From assembly GCF_002902405.1 (NCBI RefSeq), contig NZ_PPQS01000012.1, forward strand, positions 61,077-125,076: a stretch of DNA of 64,000 bases, written 5' to 3'. The notes beneath the pieces were generated by a model. That model was not told the origin of the DNA, made no database searches, and saw only the letters and a list, made by a program, of their open reading frames with translations. The position numbers and the translations under genes are program-made. This document shows, one piece after another, positions 9,524 through 20,774 of this stretch. The stretch's first letter is position 1. Each line of letters starts with the position of its first letter. This DNA is from Staphylococcus schweitzeri (GTDB lineage Bacteria; Bacillota; Bacilli; Staphylococcales; Staphylococcaceae).

Positions 9524-10696
9524 ATGAAGTTAGCAACTTTGAATAAAGGTAAAGAAACAAAATATTTCAATGGGTATCCATTGGTAGATGAAGAGGATAT
9601 ATATTCACATGACCACTTGAAAGAAGGGGACATTTTTCAAATTGTTACAGATAAATCTCAATATGTTGCAACTGCTTATGTCGGACGCCAACACAAAGGA
9701 TTAGGTTGGGTTCTTTCACATGATAAGTCTCAAGAAATTAACATTGCATTTTTCACTAAACTATTTAATGACGCAATTGTAGAGCGTCAATATTACTTTA
9801 ATATCGATGGTACGAATGCTTTTAGATTATTTAATGCTGAAGGTGATGGTGTAGGTGGATTAACCATTGATAATTATGATGGACATCTATTAATTCAATG
9901 GTATTCCAAAGGTATTTATAAATTTAAATATGTAATCCTTGAAGCAATTAGAAAAGTATTTGATTATAAATCTATTTATGAAAAAGTGAGATTTAAAGAT
10001 AGTGAATATAGTGGTGGATTTGTTGAAGGTGATGCACCCGACTTTCCAATTATTATTGAAGAAAACTTTACGTTCTATAATGTAGATCTTGAAGATGGAC
10101 TAATGACGGGTATCTTTTTAGATCAAAAAGAAGTACGTAAAAAATTAAGAGATCAATATGCTTCAGAACGACATGTACTAAATTTATTTAGTTATACTGG
10201 TGCTTTTTCAGTAATTGCAGCTAGTGAAGCAACATCGACTACAAGTGTAGATTTGGCAAACCGCTCTCGAAGTTTAACTGAAGAAAATTTTGGCTTAAAT
10301 GCTATTGATCCTAAATCTCAATATATTTATGTGATGGACACTTTTGATTTCTTTAAATACGCAGCACGTCATGGACATAGCTATGACACAATTGTAATTG
10401 ATCCACCTAGCTTTGCACGTAGTAAAAAGCGTACATTTTCAGTGCAAAAAGATTACGACCAATTAATTAAAGGCGCATTAAATATTTTATCTTCTGAAGG
10501 GACATTATTACTTTGTACAAATGCAAGCGTATATCCTTTGAAACAATTTAAAAATACCATTAAAAAGACATTAGATGAAAGTGGTGTGGAATTCGAATTA
10601 GCTGAGGTAATGGGATTACCAAAAGATTTTAAAACACATCCACACTATAAACCATCAAAATATTTAAAAGCAGTTTTTGTAAATATTAGACATTAA
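9524..10696 (+). CDS. Class I SAM-dependent RNA methyltransferase, RlmI/YwbD type with PUA domain
   Basis: A 390-residue enzyme predicted to methylate a cytosine of 23S rRNA using S-adenosylmethionine. Residues 1-80 form a PUA-like RNA-binding domain. The Rossmann methyltransferase core shows VLNLFSYTGAFSVIA (SAM motif I), ATSTTSVDLANRS, and the catalytic-site motif VIDPPSFARSKKRTFS. A second characteristic stretch is LLCTNASVYP. The start follows GAAAGGAAG with good spacing. Family membership (COG1092) is secure; the exact target nucleotide is not shown by the sequence. Confidence 0.88.
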   Translation: MKLATLNKGKETKYFNGYPLVDEEDIYSHDHLKEGDIFQIVTDKSQYVATAYVGRQHKGLGWVLSHDKSQEINIAFFTKLFNDAIVERQYYFNIDGTNAFRLFNAEGDGVGGLTIDNYDGHLLIQWYSKGIYKFKYVILEAIRKVFDYKSIYEKVRFKDSEYSGGFVEGDAPDFPIIIEENFTFYNVDLEDGLMTGIFLDQKEVRKKLRDQYASERHVLNLFSYTGAFSVIAASEATSTTSVDLANRSRSLTEENFGLNAIDPKSQYIYVMDTFDFFKYAARHGHSYDTIVIDPPSFARSKKRTFSVQKDYDQLIKGALNILSSEGTLLLCTNASVYPLKQFKNTIKKTLDESGVEFELAEVMGLPKDFKTHPHYKPSKYLKAVFVNIRH

Positions 10697-10749
10697 ATAT
10701 TGTAAAAGGGGTATAGTATTTTATTGAAAAAAAGAAGGGTGATAATACT

Positions 10750-11292
10750 ATGGGATTTAAAAATAATTTAACATCAAATTTGACTAATAAAATTGGTAAT
10801 TCAGTTTTTAAAATAGAAAATGTGAATGAAAAGGGCGCCATGCCAACAACAATACAAGAGTTAAGGGAAAGACGTCAACGTGCTGAAGCTATTGTAAAAA
10901 GAAAGTCTTTAATGTCTTCTACAATGAGTGTTGTGCCAATTCCGGGACTTGACTTTGGTGTGGATTTAAAACTTATGAAAGACATTATCGAAGATGTGAA
11001 CAAAATTTACGGTTTAGATCATAAACAAGTTAATAGTCTTGGTGATGATGTCAAAGAACGAATTATGTCTGCGGCAGCAATTCAAGGAAGTCAATTTATT
11101 GGAAAGAGAATTTCAAGTGCATTTTTAAAAATAGTGATAAGAGATGTTGCGAAACGTACAGCAGCTAAACAAACAAAATGGTTTCCAATTGTGGGACAAG
11201 CTGTTTCAGCATCAATAAGTTACTACTTTATGAATAAAATTGGAAAAGATCACATACAAAAATGCGAAAATGTTATTAAAAATGTGATGTAG
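10750..11292 (+). CDS. Small conserved protein, DUF697-like
   Basis: A 180-residue protein of unknown function. After a polar N-terminus (residues 1-45) there is a run of helices with glycine- and alanine-rich faces: SVVPIPGLDFGVDLKLMKDI, AAAIQGSQFIGKRIS and FPIVGQAVSASISYYF. This pattern, a hydrophobic VxPxPG turn followed by helical repeats, resembles the DUF697 domain found attached to some GTPases, but no GTPase domain is present. An AAGAAGGGTGAT stretch precedes the ATG. It lies 53 bases after the methyltransferase and upstream of the ptsHI promoter. Confidence 0.72.
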   Translation: MGFKNNLTSNLTNKIGNSVFKIENVNEKGAMPTTIQELRERRQRAEAIVKRKSLMSSTMSVVPIPGLDFGVDLKLMKDIIEDVNKIYGLDHKQVNSLGDDVKERIMSAAAIQGSQFIGKRISSAFLKIVIRDVAKRTAAKQTKWFPIVGQAVSASISYYFMNKIGKDHIQKCENVIKNVM

Positions 11293-11293
11293 G

Positions 11294-11302
11294 TGCTATA
11301 AT
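11294..11302 (+). promoter_or_regulatory. Candidate extended -10 promoter of ptsHI
   Basis: TGCTATAAT is a TGn-extended perfect -10 box lying immediately after the preceding gene's stop. The -35 region is weak, which an extended -10 can compensate. The leader to ptsH would be about 135 bases. Confidence 0.5.
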
Positions 11303-11326
11303 AGTTTTGCAATTTGCAAATTTTAC

Positions 11327-11340
11327 TGAAACCGGTTTTA
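11327..11340. promoter_or_regulatory. Candidate cre site (CcpA operator) before ptsH
   Basis: TGAAACCGGTTTTA matches the cre consensus TGWAANCGNTNWCA at every position except the penultimate C. Its core AAACCGGTTT is a perfect palindrome. It lies about 18-30 bases downstream of the expected transcription start, a usual position for repression. Confidence 0.45.
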
Positions 11341-11445
11341 AACGAATTGAATTTAAAGCATGGTTTTGGTAAAGTTAAGGTATAAAACTAAGTTAGTATT
11401 GTAATAATATTGAAGATTCTAACTATACGAAGGAGAAATGTAATT

Positions 11446-11712
11446 ATGGAACAAAATTCATATGTAATCATCGACGAGACTGGTATTCACGCTAGACCAG
11501 CAACAATGTTAGTACAAACAGCTTCAAAATTCGATTCAGATATTCAATTAGAGTATAATGGTAAAAAAGTTAACTTAAAATCAATCATGGGTGTTATGAG
11601 CCTTGGTGTTGGTAAAGATGCTGAAATTACAATTTATGCTGACGGTAGTGATGAATCTGACGCCATTCAAGCAATCAGTGACGTCTTATCAAAAGAAGGA
11701 TTGACTAAATAA
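11446..11712 (+). CDS. ptsH: Phosphocarrier protein HPr
   Basis: HPr (88 residues) takes phosphate from enzyme I and passes it to sugar-specific EII proteins; its serine-phosphorylated form is the CcpA corepressor. Both phosphorylation sites are visible: His15 in GIHARPATM and Ser46 in [11 protein letters not shown]. The start at 11446 follows AAGGAG by about 10 bases and gives the correct numbering for His15 and Ser46; an in-frame upstream TTG at 11410 is rejected. ptsI starts 2 bases after the stop. Confidence 0.98.
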
Positions 11713-11714
11713 TC

Positions 11715-13433
11715 ATGTCTAAATTAATTAAAGGTATTGCTGCATCTGATGGTGTTGCAATTGCTAAAGCTTACTTATTAGTTGAGCCAGACTTAACATT
11801 CGACAAAAATGAAAAAGTCACTGATGTTGAAGGAGAAGTTGCAAAGTTCAATAGCGCTATCGAAGCTTCTAAAGTTGAGTTAACTAAAATTAGAAATAAT
11901 GCAGAGGTTCAACTAGGTGCTGATAAAGCTGCAATCTTTGATGCACATTTATTAGTTTTAGATGACCCTGAATTAATTCAACCAATTCAAGATAAGATTA
12001 AAAATGAAAATACTAATGCTGCAACAGCATTAACAGATGTAACAACACAATTTGTTACTATTTTTGAATCAATGGATAATGAATATATGAAAGAACGTGC
12101 AGCAGATATTCGCGACGTTTCTAAACGTGTATTATCACACATATTAGGTGTTGAATTACCAAATCCAAGCATGATTGATGAAAGTGTTGTTATTGTAGGG
12201 AATGATTTAACACCTTCTGATACTGCTCAATTAAATAAAGAATTTGTACAAGGTTTTGCTACAAACATTGGTGGAAGAACAAGTCACTCTGCAATTATGA
12301 GTCGTTCTTTAGAAATTCCAGCAATTGTTGGTACAAAATCAATTACACAAGAAGTTAAACAAGGCGACATGATTATCGTTGATGGATTAAACGGAGATGT
12401 TATTATTAATCCAACTGAAGATGAGTTAATCGCTTATCAAGATAAACGTGAACGTTATTTTGCTGACAAAAAAGAGTTACAAAAACTACGTGATGCTGAT
12501 ACTGTTACAGTTGACGGCGTTCATGCTGAACTTGCAGCAAACATTGGTACACCTAATGATTTACCAGGTGTTATTGAAAATGGTGCACAAGGTATTGGCT
12601 TATATAGAACAGAGTTCTTATATATGGGTCGTGACCAAATGCCAACAGAAGAAGAACAATTCGAAGCTTATAAAGAAGTATTAGAAGCAATGGACGGAAA
12701 ACGTGTTGTTGTTCGTACTTTAGATATCGGTGGAGATAAAGAGCTTTCTTACTTAAACTTACCAGAAGAGATGAATCCATTCTTGGGTTATAGAGCAATT
12801 CGTCTTTGTCTTGCGCAACAAGATATTTTCAGACCTCAACTACGAGCATTATTACGTGCATCAGTATATGGTAAATTAAATATCATGTTCCCAATGGTGG
12901 CAACAATCAATGAATTTAGAGAAGCTAAAGCTATATTATTAGAAGAAAAAGAAAACCTTAAAAACGAAGGTCATGATGTTTCAGATGATATAGAATTAGG
13001 AATCATGGTAGAAATACCAGCAACGGCAGCCTTAGCTGATGTTTTTGCTAAAGAAGTTGATTTCTTCAGCATTGGTACAAATGATTTAATTCAATATACA
13101 CTTGCTGCAGACCGTATGTCAGAGCGTGTATCTTATTTATACCAACCATATAACCCTTCAATTTTACGTTTAGTTAAACAAGTTATTGAAGCGTCACATA
13201 AAGAAGGTAAATGGACTGGTATGTGTGGTGAAATGGCTGGCGATGAAACAGCTATTCCATTGCTATTAGGTTTAGGGTTAGACGAGTTCTCAATGAGTGC
13301 AACATCTATTCTTAAAGCTAGAAGACAAATCAATGGTTTAAGTAAAAATGAAATGACTGAACTTGCAAACCGTGCAGTGGACTGTGCAACGCAAGAAGAA
13401 GTGATTGAATTAGTTAACAATTACGTAAAATAA
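11715..13433 (+). CDS. ptsI: Phosphoenolpyruvate-protein phosphotransferase (PTS enzyme I)
   Basis: Enzyme I autophosphorylates with PEP and donates the phosphate to HPr. It is 572 residues, the family norm. The HPr-binding N-terminal part carries the active His191 in [25 protein letters not shown] context. The PEP-binding barrel shows [47 protein letters not shown] and MCGEMAGD, which contains the catalytic cysteine of the C-terminal domain. It is coupled to ptsH and ends the operon at a terminator. Confidence 0.98.
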   Translation: MSKLIKGIAASDGVAIAKAYLLVEPDLTFDKNEKVTDVEGEVAKFNSAIEASKVELTKIRNNAEVQLGADKAAIFDAHLLVLDDPELIQPIQDKIKNENTNAATALTDVTTQFVTIFESMDNEYMKERAADIRDVSKRVLSHILGVELPNPSMIDESVVIVGNDLTPSDTAQLNKEFVQGFATNIGGRTSHSAIMSRSLEIPAIVGTKSITQEVKQGDMIIVDGLNGDVIINPTEDELIAYQDKRERYFADKKELQKLRDADTVTVDGVHAELAANIGTPNDLPGVIENGAQGIGLYRTEFLYMGRDQMPTEEEQFEAYKEVLEAMDGKRVVVRTLDIGGDKELSYLNLPEEMNPFLGYRAIRLCLAQQDIFRPQLRALLRASVYGKLNIMFPMVATINEFREAKAILLEEKENLKNEGHDVSDDIELGIMVEIPATAALADVFAKEVDFFSIGTNDLIQYTLAADRMSERVSYLYQPYNPSILRLVKQVIEASHKEGKWTGMCGEMAGDETAIPLLLGLGLDEFSMSATSILKARRQINGLSKNEMTELANRAVDCATQEEVIELVNNYVK

Positions 13434-13467
13434 TCAATGCTATCTAATGTAAGGTAGAGTCAAAATT

Positions 13468-13514
13468 AAATCCGAAGCTTTCATACTTAATTATGAAAAC
13501 TTCGGATTTTTTGT
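13468..13514 (+). terminator. Terminator of ptsHI
   Basis: AATCCGAAGCTTTCATA pairs with TATGAAAACTTCGGATT with one mismatch, followed by a T-rich tail TTTTTTGTTTT. Confidence 0.88.
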
Positions 13515-13654
13515 TTTATTATATTCTTTAATTAGACTTGAATAGTTAATGTTGATTCAGACTGAGTAATTCCTGTTGTTTGAGAACGAGGGGGATTTTC
13601 TATTGAAGCGGATTTAGATCTTGAATAAACAATATTAAGTTAAAAATAGAAGCT

Positions 13655-13888
13655 TTAATTTTGAATATTTAACACACTATTTATTTCTTCTAAATCGACA
13701 TGATACATCGGTTTGCCATTTAATAAAATAAATGGTGTTGAAAATGCATCATAATCCATCATCTCAATTCGATACTTATTATTATTGATGTTCTTTTCTT
13801 TAAAAGTCACTTGATGTTCAGTTAAATAATTTTTTAAAAAAGTACAAGGTGGACAATCGTTTTGTGTATAAATGATAATATTTGTCAT
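13655..13888 (-). CDS. Glutaredoxin-like / NrdH-type small redoxin
   Basis: A 77-residue thioredoxin-fold protein with the dithiol active site CPPC near residue 13 (YTQNDCPPCTFLKNYL) and the conserved cis-proline region STPFILLNGKPMY. Size and motif fit the glutaredoxin/NrdH family, which passes electrons to ribonucleotide reductase or other thiol targets. NrdH-type function is plausible because staphylococcal nrdIEF lacks a neighbouring nrdH, but this is inference. It is transcribed away from cydA from a shared 193-base intergenic region that holds Rex-like repeats. Confidence 0.82.
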   Translation of the reverse strand: MTNIIIYTQNDCPPCTFLKNYLTEHQVTFKEKNINNNKYRIEMMDYDAFSTPFILLNGKPMYHVDLEEINSVLNIQN

Positions 13889-13918
13889 ATGAAACGCTCC
13901 TTCATTTTTCTAAATTAA

Positions 13919-13987
13919 TATACACAATTATACTGTGAAATACAAATTTGTGAACACATTGTGAACTGACATAAATTATACACAATT
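13919..13987. promoter_or_regulatory. Repeat cluster between the redoxin gene and cydA, possible Rex or other redox-regulator site
   Basis: TTGTGAA occurs twice with a 4-base spacer (13948-13965), the 7-4-7 geometry of a Rex operator but as direct instead of inverted halves. A third TGTGAA lies at 13934. The 11-mer TATACACAATT occurs at both flanks (13919-13929 and 13977-13987). Rex is known to control cydAB in staphylococci. Confidence 0.4.
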
Positions 13988-14081
13988 TCATAGCGCATAA
14001 TGTTTCAAATATGCGCGTAATAGCAATTATAATTAAGTTCATTGTGTTGTCATCAAAAAAAGAAAAAGGTGATGTTTTTAT

Positions 14082-15443
14082 ATGGATACAGTTGAAATCA
14101 GTCGGTTTTTGACAGCTATGACTTTAGCAGTTCATATCATTTTTGCAACGATTGGTGTTGGTATGCCTTTAATGTTCGCAATTGCAGAATTTTTAGGTAT
14201 TCGCAAAAATGATCTTCAATATATAGCTATGGCCAAAAGATGGGCTAAGGCTTATACAATTACTGTAGCAGTGGGAGTTGTTACAGGTACAATTATAGGA
14301 CTTCAATTATCATTGATTTGGCCTACATTTATGGAAATGGGTGGACACGTTATTGCACTTCCATTATTTATGGAAACATTTGCATTCTTTTTTGAAGCAA
14401 TATTCTTAAGTATATATTTATATACATGGGATCGTTTTAAAAATAAATGGACACATTTCATAATTAGTATACCGGTAATCATTGGTGGGTCATTCTCTGC
14501 ATTCTTTATCACTTCAGTGAACTCATTTATGAATACACCGGCAGGATTTGAATTGAAAAACGGGAAAATGGTTAATGTACAGCCATTAGAAGCAATGTTC
14601 AATCCATCATTTATTGTGCGTTCTTTTCACGTAATTACAACAGCTGGTATGACAATGGCATTTGTAATTGCATCAATTGCAGCTTTCAAATTATTACGAA
14701 ATCGTCAGCCAAAAGATAAAGGTTACCATAAAAAAGCTTTAAAAATGTCCATGATAGTTGGATTTTTTTCAACTTTACTGTCTATGCTGGCAGGGGATTT
14801 ATCGGCAAAATTCTTGCATAAATTTCAACCTGAAAAATTAGCAGCATATGAATGGCATTTCGATACTTCATCACATGCTAAATTATTACTGTTTGGTGTA
14901 TTAGATGAAAAAACGCATCAAGTCAAAGGTGCTATCGAATTGCCAGGATTATTAAGCTTCCTTGCAGATAATAGTGTTAAAACAAAAGTACAAGGTTTAA
15001 ATGATTTTCCAAAAAGTTTACATCCGCCTATGATTGTCCATTATTTCTTTGATTTAATGGTAACGATGGGAATTTTATGTTTTGTCATTTCAGGTGTTTA
15101 TGTTTTAACGTTAATGTTTAAAAAGCTGAGAAAATTCTCAACTCACAAATGGCTCCTTTATGGGATACTTCTAACAGGACCAGCTTCAATGCTAGCTATA
15201 GAATTTGGATGGTTCTTAACAGAGATGGGTAGACAGCCTTGGATTGTTCGTGGTTATATGCGCGTAGCAGAAGCAGCAACACAAGCAGGCGGAATAACCT
15301 TCGTTACAATTTTATTTGGCATATTGTACATCATTTTAATGTATACATGTGCATACGTATTAATACGTATGTTTAAAAATAAACCGGCGTATGAAGATGT
15401 CAATCGTCTAGCCAAGAAGCAAGGAGGAGAAAAAGAAAAATGA
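14082..15443 (+). CDS. cydA: Cytochrome bd-type quinol oxidase subunit I
   Basis: CydA carries the haem groups of the high-affinity bd oxidase, which reduces oxygen with menaquinol in the plasma membrane. It has 453 residues and about nine membrane spans. Landmarks are an N-terminal segment with His18 (LAVHIIFATIGVGMPLMF), FMETFAFFFEAIFLS, the quinol-loop region GDLSAKFLHKFQPEKLAAYEWHF-type sequence around residue 240-265, and EFGWFLTEMGRQPWIV with the conserved GRQPW motif. AAAAAGGTGATG precedes the ATG. The short Q-loop is typical of Gram-positive enzymes. It overlaps cydB by 4 bases. Confidence 0.96.
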   Translation: MDTVEISRFLTAMTLAVHIIFATIGVGMPLMFAIAEFLGIRKNDLQYIAMAKRWAKAYTITVAVGVVTGTIIGLQLSLIWPTFMEMGGHVIALPLFMETFAFFFEAIFLSIYLYTWDRFKNKWTHFIISIPVIIGGSFSAFFITSVNSFMNTPAGFELKNGKMVNVQPLEAMFNPSFIVRSFHVITTAGMTMAFVIASIAAFKLLRNRQPKDKGYHKKALKMSMIVGFFSTLLSMLAGDLSAKFLHKFQPEKLAAYEWHFDTSSHAKLLLFGVLDEKTHQVKGAIELPGLLSFLADNSVKTKVQGLNDFPKSLHPPMIVHYFFDLMVTMGILCFVISGVYVLTLMFKKLRKFSTHKWLLYGILLTGPASMLAIEFGWFLTEMGRQPWIVRGYMRVAEAATQAGGITFVTILFGILYIILMYTCAYVLIRMFKNKPAYEDVNRLAKKQGGEKEK

Positions 15444-16459
15444 TTTATGCATTTATCGGTATAACAGTGTTATGGTTGTTTTTATTTTGCTATATCATTA
15501 TTGCTTCTATAGATTTTGGGGCAGGTTTCTTCGCATTGCATTCAAAGTTAACTGGTGATGAAAAGAAAATTAATCACTTAATTTCACGTTATTTGAACCC
15601 AGTATGGGAAGTTACGAATGTATTCTTTGTTTTCTTTTTTGTTGGTTTTGTTGGATTCTTTCCAGAATCAATTAAATATTTAGGTACAGTGTTATTAATT
15701 CCAGGATCTATTGCTTTAATCATGATTTCATTAAGAAATAGTTTTTATGCCTTTGAAAATTATGGTCAAGATACAAAATTAGCATGGATGATCATGTATG
15801 GGGTAAGTGGATTATTAATTCCAGCTTCATTATCAACTGCTTTAACTATTACAGAAGGTGGTTATATTAATGTTCGAAACAATGTTATCGATCTAGATTG
15901 GGTGCAGTTACTATTAAGCCCATTTGCTTGGTCTGTAGTATTCTTGGCAATTATATCAGTATTGTATATTTCATCAGGATTTTTAACATATTATGCGAAA
16001 AAGGCTAATGATGAGCCAGCATATCTTTTAACTAGACAGTGGCATATATTTTTAGGACCACCTATGATCATTATTTGCTTATTTGTATTTTTATCATTAA
16101 GAATTCAAAATGCAGAACATTTTTACTCAGCAGTTTTTGAATATTGGTGGATGTTTGCTATAAGTTTCATATTTTTTGCTTTAGCATCACTTTTAACATA
16201 TTTAAAAAAACATCATGGTTGGGCTTTTGTATTTGTTATTTTACAGATGATGTTCGCATTCTTTGGTTATGGTATAAGTAAGTTGCCATACTTACTATAT
16301 CCGTTTGTAAAAATTACAGATGCATACGTAAATCCTGAAATGGGTTGGACATTAGTAATTGTCTTTATTTTAGGTTTACTTTTATTACTTCCATCGTTAA
16401 TATTATTATTAAGGTTATTTGTTTTCGACAAAGAATATGTTGAAGGAAAGAAATCATAA
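15440..16459 (+). CDS. cydB: Cytochrome bd-type quinol oxidase subunit II
   Basis: CydB pairs with CydA in the bd oxidase. It has 339 residues and about eight or nine hydrophobic spans. The N-terminus holds IIASIDFGAGFFALH, the family hallmark with a conserved Asp, followed by NPVWEVTNVFFVFFFVGFVGFFP. The start ATGA overlaps the cydA stop by 4 bases, so the two subunits are translationally coupled. AAGGAGGAG near the end of cydA is the ribosome-binding site. Confidence 0.95.
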   Translation: MIYAFIGITVLWLFLFCYIIIASIDFGAGFFALHSKLTGDEKKINHLISRYLNPVWEVTNVFFVFFFVGFVGFFPESIKYLGTVLLIPGSIALIMISLRNSFYAFENYGQDTKLAWMIMYGVSGLLIPASLSTALTITEGGYINVRNNVIDLDWVQLLLSPFAWSVVFLAIISVLYISSGFLTYYAKKANDEPAYLLTRQWHIFLGPPMIIICLFVFLSLRIQNAEHFYSAVFEYWWMFAISFIFFALASLLTYLKKHHGWAFVFVILQMMFAFFGYGISKLPYLLYPFVKITDAYVNPEMGWTLVIVFILGLLLLLPSLILLLRLFVFDKEYVEGKKS

Positions 16460-16469
16460 ATTGTGATGT

Positions 16470-16530
16470 AACCCCAACATTCATTTACTTGCATTCCTGC
16501 AATTAGATTAATTCGTTGGGGTTCTCATTT
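16470..16530 (+). terminator. Terminator after cydAB
   Basis: AACCCCAAC (16470-16478) and GTTGGGGTT (16515-16523) form a 9-bp stem followed by CTCATTT. The T-run is short, so strength is uncertain. Confidence 0.6.
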
Positions 16531-16591
16531 ATATTAGTTCGGATTTTAATTTATTAAAGAATTAATGAATATAATTTGATGGAGGGCGAAT

Positions 16592-17254
16592 ATGGGTAAA
16601 GAGTATGTTGTCATTGGACTTGGCCGATTTGGCGGTAGTATAGTTCGCGAATTGAATGCATTAGACATGGATGTAATGGCTATTGACTATGATGAAAATA
16701 GAGTGAATGAATATAGTGATATTGCTACACATGCAGTAGTTGCTGATACAACTGATGAAGCAGTAATGAAGAGTTTAGGTATTCGTAATTTTGATCATGT
16801 CATTGTTGCTATAGGTGAAAATATTCAGTCAAGTACGTTAACGACGTTGATTTTAAAAGAGTTAGGTGTGAAAAAAGTTACAGCGAAAGCACAAAATGAT
16901 TATCATGCAAAAATATTGAATAAAATTGGTGCTGATACGGTAGTTCATCCTGAACGTGATATGGGTAGACGTATAGCACACAATGTTGCAAGTGCTAGTG
17001 TGTTAGACTACCTTGAATTAGCTGATGAACATTCTATTGTTGAATTGAAAGCTACTGAAAAGATGGCAGGGCAATCTATTATAGATTTAGATATTCGTGC
17101 ACAATATGGTATTAATATCATTGCTATCAAACGAGGTAAAGATTTTATCATATCACCAAATCCAAATATTAATTTAGAAATTGGTGATATTCTAATTATG
17201 ATTGGTCATGATAATGATTTAAATCGTTTCGAAAAGAATATTGCAACTAGATAA
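16592..17254 (+). CDS. ktrC: Potassium uptake regulatory (RCK) protein KtrC/KtrA
   Basis: A 220-residue cytosolic ring-forming subunit that gates Ktr potassium channels. The N-terminal RCK domain (1-135) is a Rossmann fold with VVIGLGRFGGSIVREL and the acidic strand end AIDYDENR, where nucleotide binds. The C-terminal RCK_C domain (about 136-220) holds YGINIIAIKRG and ISPNPNINLEIGDILIMIG, the region known to bind c-di-AMP in the S. aureus protein (also called KtrA). No channel subunit lies beside it; that gene must be elsewhere. AGGGCG-type binding site precedes the ATG. Confidence 0.9.
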   Translation: MGKEYVVIGLGRFGGSIVRELNALDMDVMAIDYDENRVNEYSDIATHAVVADTTDEAVMKSLGIRNFDHVIVAIGENIQSSTLTTLILKELGVKKVTAKAQNDYHAKILNKIGADTVVHPERDMGRRIAHNVASASVLDYLELADEHSIVELKATEKMAGQSIIDLDIRAQYGINIIAIKRGKDFIISPNPNINLEIGDILIMIGHDNDLNRFEKNIATR

Positions 17255-17330
17255 GAAACAAATACGAGCATAAAAGACGTAAATTTAAAACAATTAGAAC
17301 AAGTTTTATTAAATAATGATGATACAAATA

Positions 17331-17376
17331 AAAGGGATTGATGTTAAATTTTTGATTTTTCATCAATCCCTTTTTT
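17331..17376 (+). terminator. Terminator after ktrC
   Basis: AAAGGGATTGATG (17331-17343) pairs with CATCAATCCCTTT, followed by TTTTTT on the plus strand. Confidence 0.85.
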
Positions 17377-17437
17377 AAACAAAAAACTACTAACACATGA
17401 TATGTTCAATAACATAAGATATTGTGTTAGTAGTTTT
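17377..17437 (-). terminator. Terminator of rpoY-rnjA
   Basis: AAAACTACTAACACA and TGTGTTAGTAGTTTT form a 15-bp stem; read on the minus strand it is followed by TTTTTTGTTT. It starts 8 bases after the rnjA stop. Confidence 0.88.
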
Positions 17438-17444
17438 ATAAATA

Positions 17445-19360
<1,916 letters not shown>

Positions 19361-19426
19361 GTTAAAAATTCCTCCTAAGAATGTTTGTTTAATTTATTGT
19401 TAATCCTAGTAAAAATCGAAATGTAG

Positions 19427-19455
19427 TATCTACGATAAAATCATTTTTATTGCAA
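19427..19455 (-). promoter_or_regulatory. Candidate promoter of rpoY-rnjA
   Basis: On the minus strand TTGCAA (19450-19455) and TAGATA (19427-19432) are separated by 17 bases, about 65 bases before rpoY. Each box matches 4 of 6. Confidence 0.35.
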
Positions 19456-19801
19456 ATCATTTTATGAACCTAAAAATTGATTTAACAATTATATTGATTA
19501 GAAACTAGGGTCATCTTGTCGTTCATTTTAAAAAGTTAGTGAAACATCACTAAAATTTCAGTTAAATCTTATTTTACATGATGAATGATAATAAATAAAG
19601 CAGTTTATCTCACTGAAAAGCTAGGATTTTGAATAAAAGTACAGTTGGATTTATAAAAATAAATTCACACATTAGGAAATGCTAATAAGAAAGATTTAAT
19701 GTTTATAATTTAAACTGTTAATTTTGATGAGGAAATCAGCAAATTTAATGAAGAAAAATCGTATATGCACATGAGTAAAATTAAAACATAGTACTTTGTT
19801 A
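19456..19801. other. Gene-free AT-rich spacer between rpoY and def
   Basis: No frame with a ribosome-binding site and no strong hairpin is seen apart from the def terminator that follows. Confidence 0.5.
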
Positions 19802-19838
19802 TAAAAAAGGTTCAAGACTATTCTTTGTCTTGAACCTC
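19802..19838 (-). terminator. Terminator of def
   Basis: GGTTCAAGAC and GTCTTGAACC form a perfect 10-bp stem; on the minus strand it is followed by TTTTTTAT. Confidence 0.9.
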
Positions 19839-19855
19839 CAAAATCATAATATTAT

Positions 19856-20443
<588 letters not shown>

Positions 20444-20643
20444 TTAGTTGAATGACAGTAAGAAGGTTGTTAAGATACTCATACATTTCAATTAATATTA
20501 TAAAAACGAACCTAATACCATCATAATTTATTTCGGATAGTAATTTAAATTTTTATGTGTTAAGAATTGCATTTAAAATTGTCCAAGTGAGCTTTGTATT
20601 GCAATTTTAATATAGAATTTCAATTATCTTCTTAACTTTAAAA

Positions 20644-20671
20644 ATTATATTATAAATTACGCAACTGTCAA
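20644..20671 (-). promoter_or_regulatory. Consensus sigma-A promoter pointing toward def
   Basis: On the minus strand perfect TTGACA (20666-20671) and perfect TATAAT (20644-20649) are 16 bases apart. It lies about 235 bases before the def start, implying a long untranslated leader or a separate short RNA. Confidence 0.6.
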
Positions 20672-20715
20672 CAAATATACTTAAGAGGAGCATTAGGATA
20701 TAAGTTGTTTAAAAA

Positions 20716-20744
20716 TTGATTTCCGATAAGATTTTATTTATCAT
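20716..20744 (+). promoter_or_regulatory. Candidate promoter of the ykyA lipoprotein gene
   Basis: TTGATT (20716-20721) and TATCAT (20739-20744) are 17 bases apart, placing the start point about 20-25 bases before the ATG. Confidence 0.5.
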
Positions 20745-20774
20745 TTATTTATATAGCAAGTGGAGGTACAAGTA

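Noticed and set aside
12448..12684. Frame-shifted open frame inside ptsI
   Set aside because: The ptsI frame is intact and carries all family motifs; the shifted frame is a shadow.
20700..20774. ykyA start at 20760 (five codons earlier)
   Set aside because: That start would overlap the GGAGGT ribosome-binding site; the ATG at 20775 has ideal spacing and gives a clean signal peptide.
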